64,000 nt of DNA from Firmicutes bacterium HGW-Firmicutes-9 (GCA_002841395.1 PGZM01000005.1:78556-142555), one strand, 5' to 3'; counted from the stretch's first letter, positions 17,941-26,969 are shown. The notes: a model not told the origin generated them from the sequence alone. Program-made: numbers and translations.

Positions 17941-19320
17941 CTACGCTTCCGGTTCGGTTTCGCGGTTCAGGGGAAGGCGAATGACAAACGTGCTGCCATG
18001 TCCTGGAGTTGACACTAGCTCGATCTTACCGCCGATCTGCTGCAAATTCTCTTTCGCGAGATATAGTCCGATGCCTTCGCCGGATGTTTCGACCGCATTG
18101 TTTCCGCGGTAATATGCTTCAAACACACGCGCCTGTTCCTCCGGCGGGATACCGATGCCAGTGTCCTGCACGGAGATCACTAGCTCTTTATCGATCGCTT
18201 CATAGGCGATAGAAACGCGTCCGCCGGACGGCGTGAATTTATACGCGTTCGTGAGCAGGTTATAGATGGCCTGGCTCAAACGGTACGGGTCGGTATGCAC
18301 CGATATCTTGCTGTGGCTTAACGACTCCAGTTCGACCGATTTTTGATCGAACTGCGCCTTGAGTCCCGCGGTGATCTTCCGGATCAGCGCAAGAATATCG
18401 ACGCTCTTAATGTTCAGCTCGCCGACTTCCTTCTCCGCGTCGATCAACCCGCTCATGTTGGTGATGATGGAAGAGAGGTTATCGATTTGCGCTTCACACG
18501 TCTGGACTTCCTCCGGCGTAAACTGAATGATGCCGTCCTGGAATCCTTCCAGGTGCGTGCGCAGAATCGTCAGTGGCGTTCTGGTTTGATGCACGAGCTC
18601 GTCGATGCGTTTCTTCCGGCTGGTTTGTTTGAGCTTCAGCCGGGTTTGCAGGGTTTCGAGGCTGTCCTGAATCGTCCTGATCTCCGGCACGTGCGATTTT
18701 TGATAACGCATCTCCTGTCCAAGATCAATGTTAACGGCCTGCTCCGCGGTTTGAATCAAATCCTTGCTCATGCGCTTGCTGAGGAAATAGCCTAGAACGA
18801 GTGTCAGCGCAAACACGATGCCAAAGGATAGCAGGCTGTTTGTGACTAACGAGAGCGCGAACTGCTGCGTTGCGATGGTATTGCCGACGGAGCTGTAGCG
18901 CGTGATCATCAGTTTGCCGAGCGCTATTCCATCCTTCTCAATATCGATGGAGTCGACTTCTTCTGCGCTCGTGCCCATCATGCGCGGGGCAGAACCATAG
19001 CGCATCATGCCCATCATCGGGCGACTATCAACGCTGACGTCCGAAAGAAGCTGCCCGTTTGCGCGGTAGAGACGAATCCGCGTGATAGGATCGTTCAGGT
19101 GCGAGGTCAGCTGCATCTCCAGCTGCTGGGTTGTGTACTCGTTCGCGGACAATGCGTCGGTAGAGAATTGAACCACCTGCGCGACGTGCGAGTTGTAGTT
19201 TTCGGTGGAGTAGTCGACAAAGTATCGATTGATGCGGACATTCAGCACGAGAGAGTTGACGATGACCGACAGCGCGGCCGAAACGACCAGCGCGAGCATC
19301 CATTGTTTCCGGATTGTCAT
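17941..19320 (-). CDS. Sensor histidine kinase with Met-rich extracytoplasmic domain
   Basis: 459 residues. Membrane segments at about 8-27 and 160-182 enclose a ~130-residue sensor domain containing a methionine cluster (Met102, 103, 105, 106, 114, 115: MMGMM...RMMG). Then a HAMP-like linker, the phosphoacceptor helix RIDELVHQTRTPLTIL with His244, and a HATPase domain (QAIYNLLTNAYKFT, DTGIGIPPEEQARVFEAYYRG, GEGIGLYLA). Start codon overlaps the response-regulator stop by four bases. Met clusters outside the membrane are typical of Cu(I)/Ag(I) binding, so a metal sensor is a reasonable guess. Confidence 0.92.
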   Translation of the reverse strand: MTIRKQWMLALVVSAALSVIVNSLVLNVRINRYFVDYSTENYNSHVAQVVQFSTDALSANEYTTQQLEMQLTSHLNDPITRIRLYRANGQLLSDVSVDSRPMMGMMRYGSAPRMMGTSAEEVDSIDIEKDGIALGKLMITRYSSVGNTIATQQFALSLVTNSLLSFGIVFALTLVLGYFLSKRMSKDLIQTAEQAVNIDLGQEMRYQKSHVPEIRTIQDSLETLQTRLKLKQTSRKKRIDELVHQTRTPLTILRTHLEGFQDGIIQFTPEEVQTCEAQIDNLSSIITNMSGLIDAEKEVGELNIKSVDILALIRKITAGLKAQFDQKSVELESLSHSKISVHTDPYRLSQAIYNLLTNAYKFTPSGGRVSIAYEAIDKELVISVQDTGIGIPPEEQARVFEAYYRGNNAVETSGEGIGLYLAKENLQQIGGKIELVSTPGHGSTFVIRLPLNRETEPEA

Positions 19321-20003
19321 ACCTTACTCCCTCCAAACTGATATCCCGCGCCGTATTTCGTCAATAGCAGCTGCGGGTGCTTCGGGTCCAACTCGATCTT
19401 CTGACGAATCTTTTTGATGTAGCTGTCGATGTTGCGATCATAGCCGTCATATTCGGTTCCGTAAGCCTGCTCGATGAGCTGCTCGCGGGACATGACGCGT
19501 CCCTGATTGCGAAAAAAGGCGGACAGGAGTTGATACTCCGCCGTCGTAATGGGGATTTCCGTTTCACCGCGATATAGTTTCATACTGCTCGTGTGCAGGC
19601 TGAGATCCTCGCATTGGTACACGAGCTCTTCCGCTTCGTGATAGACGCGCAACAGCAGACGCTGCACGCGCAGCATCAACTCCTTTGCGCTGAAGGGCTT
19701 GACGACATAGTCGTCCACGCCGCCGCGGAAGCCGCGCACGCGGTCAACTTCGCCCTGCCGCGCGGTCAGCATGATCACAGGCACTTCGGACACGGTTCGA
19801 ATCTCCTTGAGTACTTCAAAGCCGTCGATGCCCGGCATCATGACGTCTAATAAAACGAGGTGGACGGTGCTGCTGTTGAAGAGCGCCAGTGCTTCCAGTC
19901 CGTCGCCTGCGGTTAAGACCGCGTATCCTTCTTTCAAAAGATACTTTTCAACGATGGTTCTGATCTCCGGCTGGTCTTCGACTACCAATATCTGATATCG
20001 CAC
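19317..20003 (-). CDS. OmpR/PhoB-family response regulator
   Basis: 228 residues from a GTG at 20003. Receiver domain with VVEDQPEIR acidic pocket, phosphoacceptor Asp in LLDVMMPGIDG and conserved Lys in VVKPF; winged-helix DNA-binding domain at the C-terminus (ITTAEYQLLSAFFRNQGRVM, YIKKIRQKIE). Cognate partner of the overlapping histidine kinase and probably controller of the upstream small membrane-protein genes. Confidence 0.95.
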   Translation of the reverse strand: MRYQILVVEDQPEIRTIVEKYLLKEGYAVLTAGDGLEALALFNSSTVHLVLLDVMMPGIDGFEVLKEIRTVSEVPVIMLTARQGEVDRVRGFRGGVDDYVVKPFSAKELMLRVQRLLLRVYHEAEELVYQCEDLSLHTSSMKLYRGETEIPITTAEYQLLSAFFRNQGRVMSREQLIEQAYGTEYDGYDRNIDSYIKKIRQKIELDPKHPQLLLTKYGAGYQFGGSKV

Positions 20004-20039
20004 CGTACCACCTCGTTTAGTTATAACCTGCGTCGGGGA

Positions 20040-20288
20040 TTATTTCCCGAGCACATCTTTCATCTTCAGGTATTCTTCTTCCGTCAGCTCGCCTTTGATA
20101 AAGCGGAGCTTGAGCGCGTCGGCTGCGCCGTCGTTGGTGCTCTTGCGGGACTTTTTGGCCAGCAGCACGATAACCGTGACCAGCGCCGCAACAAACAGTA
20201 CGGCAAGTCCGATCCAAACGGTGGGGTTTACTGCGCCGAATCCTCTGCAAAACGTACCAAAGCTACCGAATCCTCTTGTAAACATCAT
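20040..20288 (-). CDS. SHOCT-domain small membrane protein
   Basis: 82 residues: one hydrophobic helix (about 24-45), basic linker KKSRKS, then a C-terminal SHOCT motif LKLRFIKGELTEEEYLKMKD. SHOCT domains are short helical hairpins proposed to mediate oligomerisation. Lies 36 bp before the response-regulator gene and 14 bp after a second SHOCT gene; presumably accessory to the envelope-sensing operon. Confidence 0.85.
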   Translation of the reverse strand: MMFTRGFGSFGTFCRGFGAVNPTVWIGLAVLFVAALVTVIVLLAKKSRKSTNDGAADALKLRFIKGELTEEEYLKMKDVLGK

Positions 20289-20302
20289 TGTATCATACCT
20301 CC

Positions 20303-20488
20303 TTATTCATGGATGATTTTCTGCATTTTTTTGTATTCTTCTTCGGTGATTTCCCCGTTGACGAAGCGCTTTGTCAGCACATCCTCAGGGGTTTCACCGG
20401 ACTTCACCCATTCGCCCAATGGTTTGCCGGATTTTGCAACCAGCAAATAGACGACGACGCCGATGAGAATGAACCAAATGAACATCAT
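20303..20488 (-). CDS. SHOCT-domain small membrane protein
   Basis: 61 residues: N-terminal membrane helix MMFIWFILIGVVVYLLV, then SHOCT segment VLTKRFVNGEITEEEYKKMQ at the C-terminus. Paralogous in layout to the neighbouring 82-residue protein; the two may form a heteromer. Same operon as the two-component system. Confidence 0.83.
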   Translation of the reverse strand: MMFIWFILIGVVVYLLVAKSGKPLGEWVKSGETPEDVLTKRFVNGEITEEEYKKMQKIIHE

Positions 20489-20509
20489 ATTACGATCCGC
20501 CTTTCTTAC

Positions 20510-20989
20510 TTAGTTCCAGTTGTAGTCACGCATCATGCCGGGGCCATAATAGCCGTCATCCGAGTCATATCCGCGCATCATGCCGGGGCCATAGTAGCCG
20601 CCGCGTGTGCCAAATCTGCCGCGAGCGTAGAAATCGTCGTCCGCGTCAAACCCGCATCCGTAGCCCATCATGCCGTAGCCGAATGCGTATCCGTTTTCCG
20701 CATGGTAAGCTGCCATTTCATCCAACTGCGCCAGTGCTTCCTGTCCTTCTTCCTGCGTTAACAGTCCGTCCTGAACCATCTTGTTGATCGTCTCTTTTCT
20801 CAGGTCGATCATCTGCTGGAAAGACTCCTGCAAATCCGCCTCCTGCTGCTGTGTCAGTTCCTGCTGATAAGCGGGGTAGCTGACGTCGCTGCGCACGGGC
20901 GAATAGTTTGCCAGCGCGAAGGCCGCGACGGGCACGAGCACAAGGATGACAATTGCGATAATGAGTAATGCTTTTCTCACGAGGTTCAC
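20510..20989 (-). CDS. Secreted DUF2680-like protein with Met/Gly/Tyr-rich tail
   Basis: 159 residues. Signal peptide or anchor at about 8-27 (hydrophobic, ending AFALA), then a helical region (about 42-98) with the DUF2680/YckD-type pattern QMIDLRKETINKMVQDGLLT. The tail is low complexity: FGYGMMGYGCG, then two copies of GYYGPGMMR (about 131-139 and 146-154), with Met pairs 107/108, 137/138 and 152/153. First gene of the operon with the two-component system; the Met pairs echo the kinase sensor domain. Possible Cu(I)/Ag(I)-binding partner, by inference. Confidence 0.75.
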   Translation of the reverse strand: MNLVRKALLIIAIVILVLVPVAAFALANYSPVRSDVSYPAYQQELTQQQEADLQESFQQMIDLRKETINKMVQDGLLTQEEGQEALAQLDEMAAYHAENGYAFGYGMMGYGCGFDADDDFYARGRFGTRGGYYGPGMMRGYDSDDGYYGPGMMRDYNWN

Positions 20990-21066
20990 CTCCTTGTCGT
21001 GAATGGTTTCTGTAGTTATAAGATATAAGAAAAATATGGTTGAAATATGATTGCGAAAATTGACGC

Positions 21067-21096
21067 GAAAAAAAGATCACCCAGTATCAGGTGACC
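21067..21096 (-). terminator. Terminator of the ABC exporter operon
   Basis: Minus-strand hairpin GGTCACC-TGATACTG-GGTGATC followed by an uninterrupted T-tract (positions 21068-21074), 24 bp past the ABC gene stop. Confidence 0.8.
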
Positions 21097-21119
21097 TTTT
21101 TCATGCGATTACGATTGTT

Positions 21120-22994
21120 TTACGCGGGCATCTCTTCGCCGACATAGTGCTTTGCCTGCGCAGTCCAAAGCTCGCTGTACTTGCCGTCCTGTTCGTTTAA
21201 CAGATCAGCGTGGCTGCCGAACTGCACGAGCTTGCCGCCGTCGAACACCGCGATGTTATGGCAAAAGCGGCAGGAGGACAGCCGGTGCGAGATAAAGATG
21301 CAGGCTTTCTCTCCAACCAGCTCGTTGAACCTGGAGTAGACTTCAAACTCCGTGATGGGATCGAGCGCTGCGGTCGGTTCGTCCAGCACGACGACGGGCG
21401 CGTCTTTGTAAAGCGCCCGGGCGATTGCGATCTTCTGCTTCTCGCCGCCGGAGAAGTCGCGTCCGTTTTCGTCAAACTGTTTGCCGAGCGGTACGGTGTA
21501 GTCGCCGTTGAGCTCGCTAACGAGCGCGTCAAGCCCCGCGGTGCGCATGCTCTGCTCCAGCCGCGCCTTGTCGGGATGCTCGCTTGCCGCAATGTTTTGA
21601 TCCAGCGCAAACGAGAACAGCGTGAAATCCTGAAACACCACGGAGAACAGATCGATATAGTCGTTGTAGTCGAACTCCTGAATGTTCACGCCGTTGCAGG
21701 TGATCACGCCCGCCGTCGGCTGGTAAAACCGGCACAGCAGCTTGATCAGCGTGGTCTTTCCCGCGCCGTTCATGCCGACGACGGCGAGGCGCTCGCCTTT
21801 TCGGAGCGTCAGGTTCACGTGCTCCAACACCTGTGCTTCCGAATTCGGATAATGAAACGATACATCGTGAAACTCGAATACATAGTCCTGATTCCGTTCA
21901 AGGCGGATGTGCTTAGACCCGTGCTGCGTCGTTTCCGGCAGCCCGAAGAAGCGGATGCTCAGGCCGAAGTACTCGCTGGACACCTTGAACATTGTGTATT
22001 GCTGAATGAGCGCTGCAATCGCCTGATAAAAGCGCATAATCGCGTTGATCTGGATGAAGATGGAACCCACCGTGATTGCGCCGATATACGCTTTGAGCAC
22101 GATAAACAGATATACCGCGGTGAGCAGCACCGCGTTGACCGCGGCAAGAATCGAGAAGTGCTTGATGTTCGGTTTCACGAACTCATTGACGCTTACCTGG
22201 ATATCCGGCCCGACATAGTCGTCGATCTTCTCCTTGAGCATGTGCTGCGCCTGATAGAGGCGGATATCTTTTCCACACTCATAGTTATAGCTGATGCGGA
22301 AGAACAGATAGCCGAAGTTCCGGTTGGAGTCGAGATTGTTGTTGACGTCGTCCTCCGCGGTCTTGGCGATTCTCGCCTGCACGTTGTTGTAGATCAATAC
22401 GCCGAGCACAAGCAGCACGGCAAGCGCGACAAACGCGAACGGAGATTGCACGATAGAGCCTTCCGCTCCCGAACTCGCGGCGTTACCCGTGGCAAACGTG
22501 GTCACGATCAGCACGCTTGCAATCACCATCTCGAAGATCGCCATAAAGCCCTTGAGCAGATATTCCGCCATGTCCCAGACGGCCATGTGGTTGTTTTCCG
22601 TCTCCTGAATCATGCGCCGCAGATCCATCGTGTCGGGATTTTCAATCTGCTCATAGTCGAGCTTCATCGTCTTCTTGGAAAACTCTTCGTAGTAACGGGT
22701 GACGAGAAGCATCTTCTGATCGCTATATAGTTTTGTGGAAAATGCGCCAATGATATGGAGCACAAGCATCAGCCCGACCAGCAGCGCTGCGAGCGTGGTC
22801 AGGGTCGGTATATCCTTTGCGCCCATCAACTCGTCGAGAATCTTGGCGGAGAGCACGATCGGGATAAACGGTTTCACCGCGTCGAGCATCGCGGAGAACA
22901 GCATCGTGGGAATGAACCTGCGGCTGAGCTTTTGTATCATCTTGAGCGCGGCAATCACCGCGGCAAGATTCAGCCTCTTTTTCTTCTCGCTCAT
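21120..22994 (-). CDS. ABC exporter half-transporter (permease-ATPase)
   Basis: 624 residues: an N-terminal six-helix exporter domain (to about 340), then a nucleotide-binding domain with Walker A VGMNGAGKTTLIKLL, signature FSGGEKQK, Walker B VVVLDEPTAALD and switch His in FISHRLSS. It overlaps the preceding ABC gene by four bases, so the two halves form a heterodimer. The NBD sequences carry canonical catalytic Glu. Typical of Clostridial multidrug, peptide or lipid exporters; cargo unknown. Confidence 0.92.
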   Translation of the reverse strand: MSEKKKRLNLAAVIAALKMIQKLSRRFIPTMLFSAMLDAVKPFIPIVLSAKILDELMGAKDIPTLTTLAALLVGLMLVLHIIGAFSTKLYSDQKMLLVTRYYEEFSKKTMKLDYEQIENPDTMDLRRMIQETENNHMAVWDMAEYLLKGFMAIFEMVIASVLIVTTFATGNAASSGAEGSIVQSPFAFVALAVLLVLGVLIYNNVQARIAKTAEDDVNNNLDSNRNFGYLFFRISYNYECGKDIRLYQAQHMLKEKIDDYVGPDIQVSVNEFVKPNIKHFSILAAVNAVLLTAVYLFIVLKAYIGAITVGSIFIQINAIMRFYQAIAALIQQYTMFKVSSEYFGLSIRFFGLPETTQHGSKHIRLERNQDYVFEFHDVSFHYPNSEAQVLEHVNLTLRKGERLAVVGMNGAGKTTLIKLLCRFYQPTAGVITCNGVNIQEFDYNDYIDLFSVVFQDFTLFSFALDQNIAASEHPDKARLEQSMRTAGLDALVSELNGDYTVPLGKQFDENGRDFSGGEKQKIAIARALYKDAPVVVLDEPTAALDPITEFEVYSRFNELVGEKACIFISHRLSSCRFCHNIAVFDGGKLVQFGSHADLLNEQDGKYSELWTAQAKHYVGEEMPA

Positions 22995-24814
22995 GCCGGC
23001 TCACCGCCTTCCTCACGATAATAGTGACTCTGGATATCAAACATGTGCGCGTAGGTTCCACATAGCCGCATCAGCTCGTTGTGCGTGCCGCGCTCGGCGA
23101 TGCGCCCGCCGTCGAGCAGCAGCACCTCGTCACAGAATTTCGTGCTCGAAAGCCGGTGCGAGATATAGATCGAGGTTTTGTTCTTCGTCATCTCGTGATA
23201 GGTTTCATAGAGGCGGGATTCCGCAATCGGGTCCAGCGCGGCGGAAGGCTCGTCCAGCACCAGCACGGGAGCCGCCTTGTACAGCGCGCGGGCCAGTATC
23301 ACCTTTTGCCGTTCGCCGCCGGAAAGCTCGGTTCCTTCATTGTCCAGATACTTTTCACAGCTCGTGAACTTGCCCTTTTTAAGCTCCTTGACCTTTTTAG
23401 TGAGACCCGCCGACTCAATCGCCGCATCCACCCGCGCCTGATCGGTATCGCGACTGTTGCGCATGGAGATATTCACGTCCATGCCATAGGCTAAGATCAG
23501 CGCGTCCTGAAACGCAACCGAGAACTGCGAAAAATACTGCTTGAGATCGACTTCTCTGGAATCGACGCCGTCCAGCAGGATCTCGCCGCGATCCGGCTCC
23601 GCGAGGTTGAGGAGGAGCTTGACCAGCGTTGTCTTGCCCGCGCCGTTGATGCCGACGAGCGCGACCTTCCTGCCCCGCTCGATCACGACGTTGAAATCCT
23701 GAAAGATCACATGCTCGCCGTAGGAGAAATCCACATGCCGGAATTCGATCTGCATCGGCAGCGAAAACTCCCGCTGCTGCCGGTCGCCTTTGGTGTGCTC
23801 CTCCGACTTCTCCAGAAACACGCGGAAATCGGACACTTGAATTGATGCCGTATTTAACTGAATCGCGTTTTTTGCAAACCCGCTGATCCACGAGGATAAC
23901 CCCGCAATCGCGCCGATATAGAGTATGAACTGCGAGACGGGAATCGTCCCCGCGAGCACGAGCGAAATCAGGTAAAGATATGCAAACCCATCCCGCAGGA
24001 ACGCGACGACGCCATCCGCAACCTCGCTGAAAAACATACGGAGCAAGATCCGATTTTGCCACAAGATATTTTCGTCATTGTACTTTCGAAGCAGAGAGGC
24101 GAGCCAGTCGAACATGCCATACATGCGGATGTCCTTTGCATACATTACATCCCCGGTGCTTGCGGACGCGCTATATGTTTTTTGTTCGACCTTGTTGACT
24201 TCTTCCTTGTGCTTGATGATGTAGCGGTTGACGAGATTGCCCGCAAAATAGCTGACCGCGCCGCAGACGGCAAGAACGAGGATGACGAGCGGATTGAGCG
24301 TGGAGAGGATGAAGATGTAGACGACCGCGCCAAGCAGGTTTGCGCTGCACTCCACGATGCGCACTACGATATCCTCTACACCTTCTCTCGGGCTGCTGAT
24401 TGCGCGCTGTGCCTTGCGATTCTCCAGCTGGCCCTTTTCGGAGGAAAGATGCTTGTAGTCTACCTGCATGGAGGCGAGGCACATCTCCGCGCCGAGGCGC
24501 ATGCTGCGATACATGGATTTCATGCGCGGGAAGTAGCCGTCCGCAAAGCTGCGGAGCTGACCCAATACCAGCGATGTCACGCCGAACACCGCAACCAGCA
24601 GAAGAAGAGAGGCGATGTCTCGCCCTTCCTCAAAAAACTGAATGATGAACTTGGGCATCAGCACACCGACGACAGGCTGCGCAACCATGCAAAACACGAG
24701 CGCGATCATCGAAGCAAGCAGCACCTTGTCGATGCGCAGAATGTTTTTGATCGTGAACGCGATGTTGCTCAGTGCGCCGTATTTCGGCTTTTCGGGCTTC
24801 TTTGTTTGTTCCAT
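22991..24814 (-). CDS. ABC exporter half-transporter (permease-ATPase)
   Basis: 607 residues, partner of the 21120-22994 protein. Membrane domain to about residue 330; NBD with Walker A VGINGAGKTTLVKLL, signature LSGGERQK, Walker B VLVLDEPSAALD and YISHRLSS. Both NBDs look catalytically competent, unlike many heterodimeric exporters that have one degenerate site. No dedicated regulator or cargo gene lies beside it. Confidence 0.92.
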   Translation of the reverse strand: MEQTKKPEKPKYGALSNIAFTIKNILRIDKVLLASMIALVFCMVAQPVVGVLMPKFIIQFFEEGRDIASLLLLVAVFGVTSLVLGQLRSFADGYFPRMKSMYRSMRLGAEMCLASMQVDYKHLSSEKGQLENRKAQRAISSPREGVEDIVVRIVECSANLLGAVVYIFILSTLNPLVILVLAVCGAVSYFAGNLVNRYIIKHKEEVNKVEQKTYSASASTGDVMYAKDIRMYGMFDWLASLLRKYNDENILWQNRILLRMFFSEVADGVVAFLRDGFAYLYLISLVLAGTIPVSQFILYIGAIAGLSSWISGFAKNAIQLNTASIQVSDFRVFLEKSEEHTKGDRQQREFSLPMQIEFRHVDFSYGEHVIFQDFNVVIERGRKVALVGINGAGKTTLVKLLLNLAEPDRGEILLDGVDSREVDLKQYFSQFSVAFQDALILAYGMDVNISMRNSRDTDQARVDAAIESAGLTKKVKELKKGKFTSCEKYLDNEGTELSGGERQKVILARALYKAAPVLVLDEPSAALDPIAESRLYETYHEMTKNKTSIYISHRLSSTKFCDEVLLLDGGRIAERGTHNELMRLCGTYAHMFDIQSHYYREEGGEPA

Positions 24815-24991
24815 CGGATGCCTTTCTTATTATTACGAGAAAGCATTTGGTAGATTCTCAGCTGTTAGAAATTACGGAAAACCAAGTCGGAATATTAGGT
24901 CTATTATAGCACTGATATGTACGTTTACAACAATCGGCGGTTGAATCGAACGCATACACAAATTTGAATTTTAACAACTATTGGTTGAGGC
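24815..24991. other. Intergenic region upstream of the ABC exporter operon
   Basis: Short AT-rich segment with no gene; presumably holds the ABC operon promoter, but no convincing -35/-10 pair was identified. Confidence 0.3.
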
Positions 24992-25022
24992 AAAAAAGAA
25001 AAGAGCCACCCTTGGGTGGCTC
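24992..25022 (-). terminator. Terminator of the marR-hgcA-hgcB operon
   Basis: Minus-strand hairpin GAGCCACCC-AA-GGGTGGCTC followed by TTTTCTTTTTT, 21 bp after the hgcB stop. Perfect nine-base-pair stem. Confidence 0.9.
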
Positions 25023-25042
25023 CTGTATGGTTGCTCTGTTTT

Positions 25043-25306
25043 TTATCCGCAGGTTGGCTCCGTCCCTGTGAAAAACCCGATGATCACGGCTGCCGCGCAA
25101 CCGACGCCTTCCGTAACCTCGATTGCGTCAAACGCGCAATTTCGCGCGCACGCGCCGCATTCCATGCAGGCGTCGCGATCAGCGATTTTGACCTTTTTTC
25201 CCTCCGGCTGAAACACACGGTGCGGGCAGACCTCGAGGCACCTGCCGCAGCCCGTGCATTTGGTGGAATCGTATTGCAGCGTGACGACATTTTTCAGATA
25301 CTTCAT
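25043..25306 (-). CDS. hgcB: HgcB, ferredoxin-type partner of mercury-methylating HgcA
   Basis: 87 residues. Two [4Fe-4S] motifs: CTGCGRCLEVCP (Cys17, 20, 23, 27) and CMECGACARNC (Cys47, 50, 53, 57). It also has the extra Cys70 in EGVGCAAA, diagnostic for HgcB, and a C-terminal Cys86 (PTCG) where characterised HgcB proteins carry a Cys pair. HgcB is thought to reduce the HgcA corrinoid and deliver Hg(II) via its tail cysteines. The gene overlaps hgcA by four bases, the arrangement found in methylating anaerobes. Here only one tail Cys remains, a difference worth noting. Confidence 0.93.
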   Translation of the reverse strand: MKYLKNVVTLQYDSTKCTGCGRCLEVCPHRVFQPEGKKVKIADRDACMECGACARNCAFDAIEVTEGVGCAAAVIIGFFTGTEPTCG

Positions 25307-26499
25307 ACCAGTTTCCCTCCGAACGTGAGGATTGCGTCGCTGACGAGCAACAGCAGGATGGAAACGACAGCCGTCGAAAGCTGTGCGGGAACGGCGAACC
25401 GCATTTCGCGATCTACGCCCGAGAGTGAGGTATAGGTCGAGCTTCCGGTGAAGTTCATCGTCAAAAAGCTGGAGAGCGCGGGCAGCAGCAGGAAGTATGC
25501 CACGGCCTTCAGCCAGCCGAACGCGGGATCAGGGAAGCCGTTGAGCAGCAGGAACCCGACCGCCCAGACGAGACCCAGAATTGCGCCCTTGAGCGAGAAC
25601 GCTCGCCCGGGCACCCACGGCAGCAGCATCGGTGTGAGCACCGCGCCGACGAAGATCGCGCCCAGGATACCATACAAGTCCACCCAACCGTAATGGCCGA
25701 AGCCGACGGCGTTGAGGATGAAGAGAATGCCAAATGTGATCAATATCGGCGTCATCGCACCCACGAGCTCCATCGGCGTGAGCACAGCGCGATCACGGAA
25801 GGTGAAGCGCACGGTGCGCATCTCCTCCGTCGTCTGCATACCGTTTACGAGGAATGCCGGAACATCCTTTGCGCGCACCGGCCCGTAGACGACGCGGAAT
25901 TTGGTCTGCTTCGTCACCTCGTGCGCGGCGACGCCGACCGCGCCGAGCTGCGGCAAAATCAGCGTGCGATGGGAGACAACGTCCGAAAGGCGCACCGCCG
26001 ACACGCGGCGCACAAGCTCATCCGTTCCGAACGTACCTTTGCCCGCAGCGCACCAGACGTTGACGCCGTCTGTATCCAGCACGAGGATCCAGAGATTGAG
26101 CCCGTCCAGCTGCTCACGCAGGCGATCAAACGTCATCTTGTAGTTCGCGGTGACCAGCACAGGCGAGGTTTCGTCCGGCTGACCCACGGCATAGAGGCCG
26201 GGATCGACCATATAATTCATCCGCCCGATCGACCAGCGGCATTTCCACGAACCGAGTGTATCCGCAAACGAGAGTTTTGTCGCAACCTGCGGGATGTCGC
26301 CGACGGGAGTTGCGATGTTACCGATCACATAGGGGTGCTCAAACACAGCGGGATCGTGCGCGATTGCGGATACATCTGTTTCTACATCTTGCCCGCAGCA
26401 GGATGAAGACTTCTCATTTTTGCTGTCTTCTCCGCAGCAGTTGGATTGTTTCGCGCGGCGACCGACCGTTGTCGTTCCACCGCAGCATGTAGATGCCAT
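25303..26499 (-). CDS. hgcA: HgcA, corrinoid membrane protein for mercury methylation
   Basis: 398 residues. The cap-helix motif NVWCAAGK (147-154, Cys150 as lower cobalt ligand) is the HgcA signature; it lies in a CdhD-like corrinoid-binding domain (about 45-240), followed by about five membrane helices (about 245-395). HgcA transfers a methyl group from its cobalamin to Hg(II), making methylmercury. Unusual is a ~40-residue N-terminal extension with three vicinal Cys pairs (5/6, 21/22, 34/35, each as CCG), which could bind a soft metal before transfer; that is inference. Co-transcribed with an upstream marR gene. Confidence 0.95.
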   Translation of the reverse strand: MASTCCGGTTTVGRRAKQSNCCGEDSKNEKSSSCCGQDVETDVSAIAHDPAVFEHPYVIGNIATPVGDIPQVATKLSFADTLGSWKCRWSIGRMNYMVDPGLYAVGQPDETSPVLVTANYKMTFDRLREQLDGLNLWILVLDTDGVNVWCAAGKGTFGTDELVRRVSAVRLSDVVSHRTLILPQLGAVGVAAHEVTKQTKFRVVYGPVRAKDVPAFLVNGMQTTEEMRTVRFTFRDRAVLTPMELVGAMTPILITFGILFILNAVGFGHYGWVDLYGILGAIFVGAVLTPMLLPWVPGRAFSLKGAILGLVWAVGFLLLNGFPDPAFGWLKAVAYFLLLPALSSFLTMNFTGSSTYTSLSGVDREMRFAVPAQLSTAVVSILLLLVSDAILTFGGKLV

Positions 26500-26525
26500 A
26501 AAGCGAAGCTCCTTTCAAAACCAGT

Positions 26526-26969
26526 TCAACAGCAGTTGCTCTCCTGAATTGCGTCGAGTAGCAGCGTAAGCCCCTTGAGCACCAGCGCGCGGTCGCCTTC
26601 CGCGATGTTTTCGTAGATCTTGTAAAAATAAGCGTCCATACTCGCTTCGATCTCTTGAAAATAGCGGTTGCCTTCCGGTGTTAGCTGGATGGTGACGTAT
26701 CTCCGGTCGTCGGGATCCAATTCACGGCTTACCATGTTCTTGGCGACGAGGTTGTTCACCGTCCGGCTCAGCGTGCTGGTATCAAGGCCGATGGTGCCCG
26801 CGAGATCGACGAGGGACAGGCGCTCTGCGCGCCCGATTTCGACCAGCGCGTGGCATTGCGCAAGCGTCAACCCGCAGCAAGCCATCTCGCTTTCCTCCAG
26901 TATGCCGAGCTTTCGCTCCAGAATGCGGATCGACTCCCGCAGCTGTTTGATTTCTTCCGTCGGTATCAT
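26526..26969 (-). CDS. MarR-family regulator with Cys pairs, upstream of hgcAB
   Basis: 147 residues; MarR winged-helix fold with recognition region LVDLAGTIGLDTSTLSRTVN and wing DPDDRRYVTIQLT. It carries Cys31-Cys32 and Cys39 (MACCGLTLAQCHAL) in the N-terminal dimer region and a terminal Cys146-Cys147. Vicinal cysteines like these suit thiol-based sensing of a soft metal(loid) or oxidant. Its stop lies 26 bp before hgcA, so it is the first gene of a marR-hgcA-hgcB operon, and a palindrome overlaps its promoter. Ligand unproven. Confidence 0.92.
   Translation of the reverse strand: MIPTEEIKQLRESIRILERKLGILEESEMACCGLTLAQCHALVEIGRAERLSLVDLAGTIGLDTSTLSRTVNNLVAKNMVSRELDPDDRRYVTIQLTPEGNRYFQEIEASMDAYFYKIYENIAEGDRALVLKGLTLLLDAIQESNCC

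Noticed and set aside
21210..22730. 506-residue plus-strand open frame
   Set aside because: Lies antisense to the ABC transporter gene, which has full motifs; composition (Arg/His/Val/Asp-rich) is that of a shadow frame in GC-rich DNA.
25303..26499. Acetyl-CoA pathway CdhD/AcsC corrinoid protein
   Set aside because: CdhD-like fold is shared, but NVWCAAGK, the C-terminal membrane helices and the overlapping HgcB gene define HgcA.
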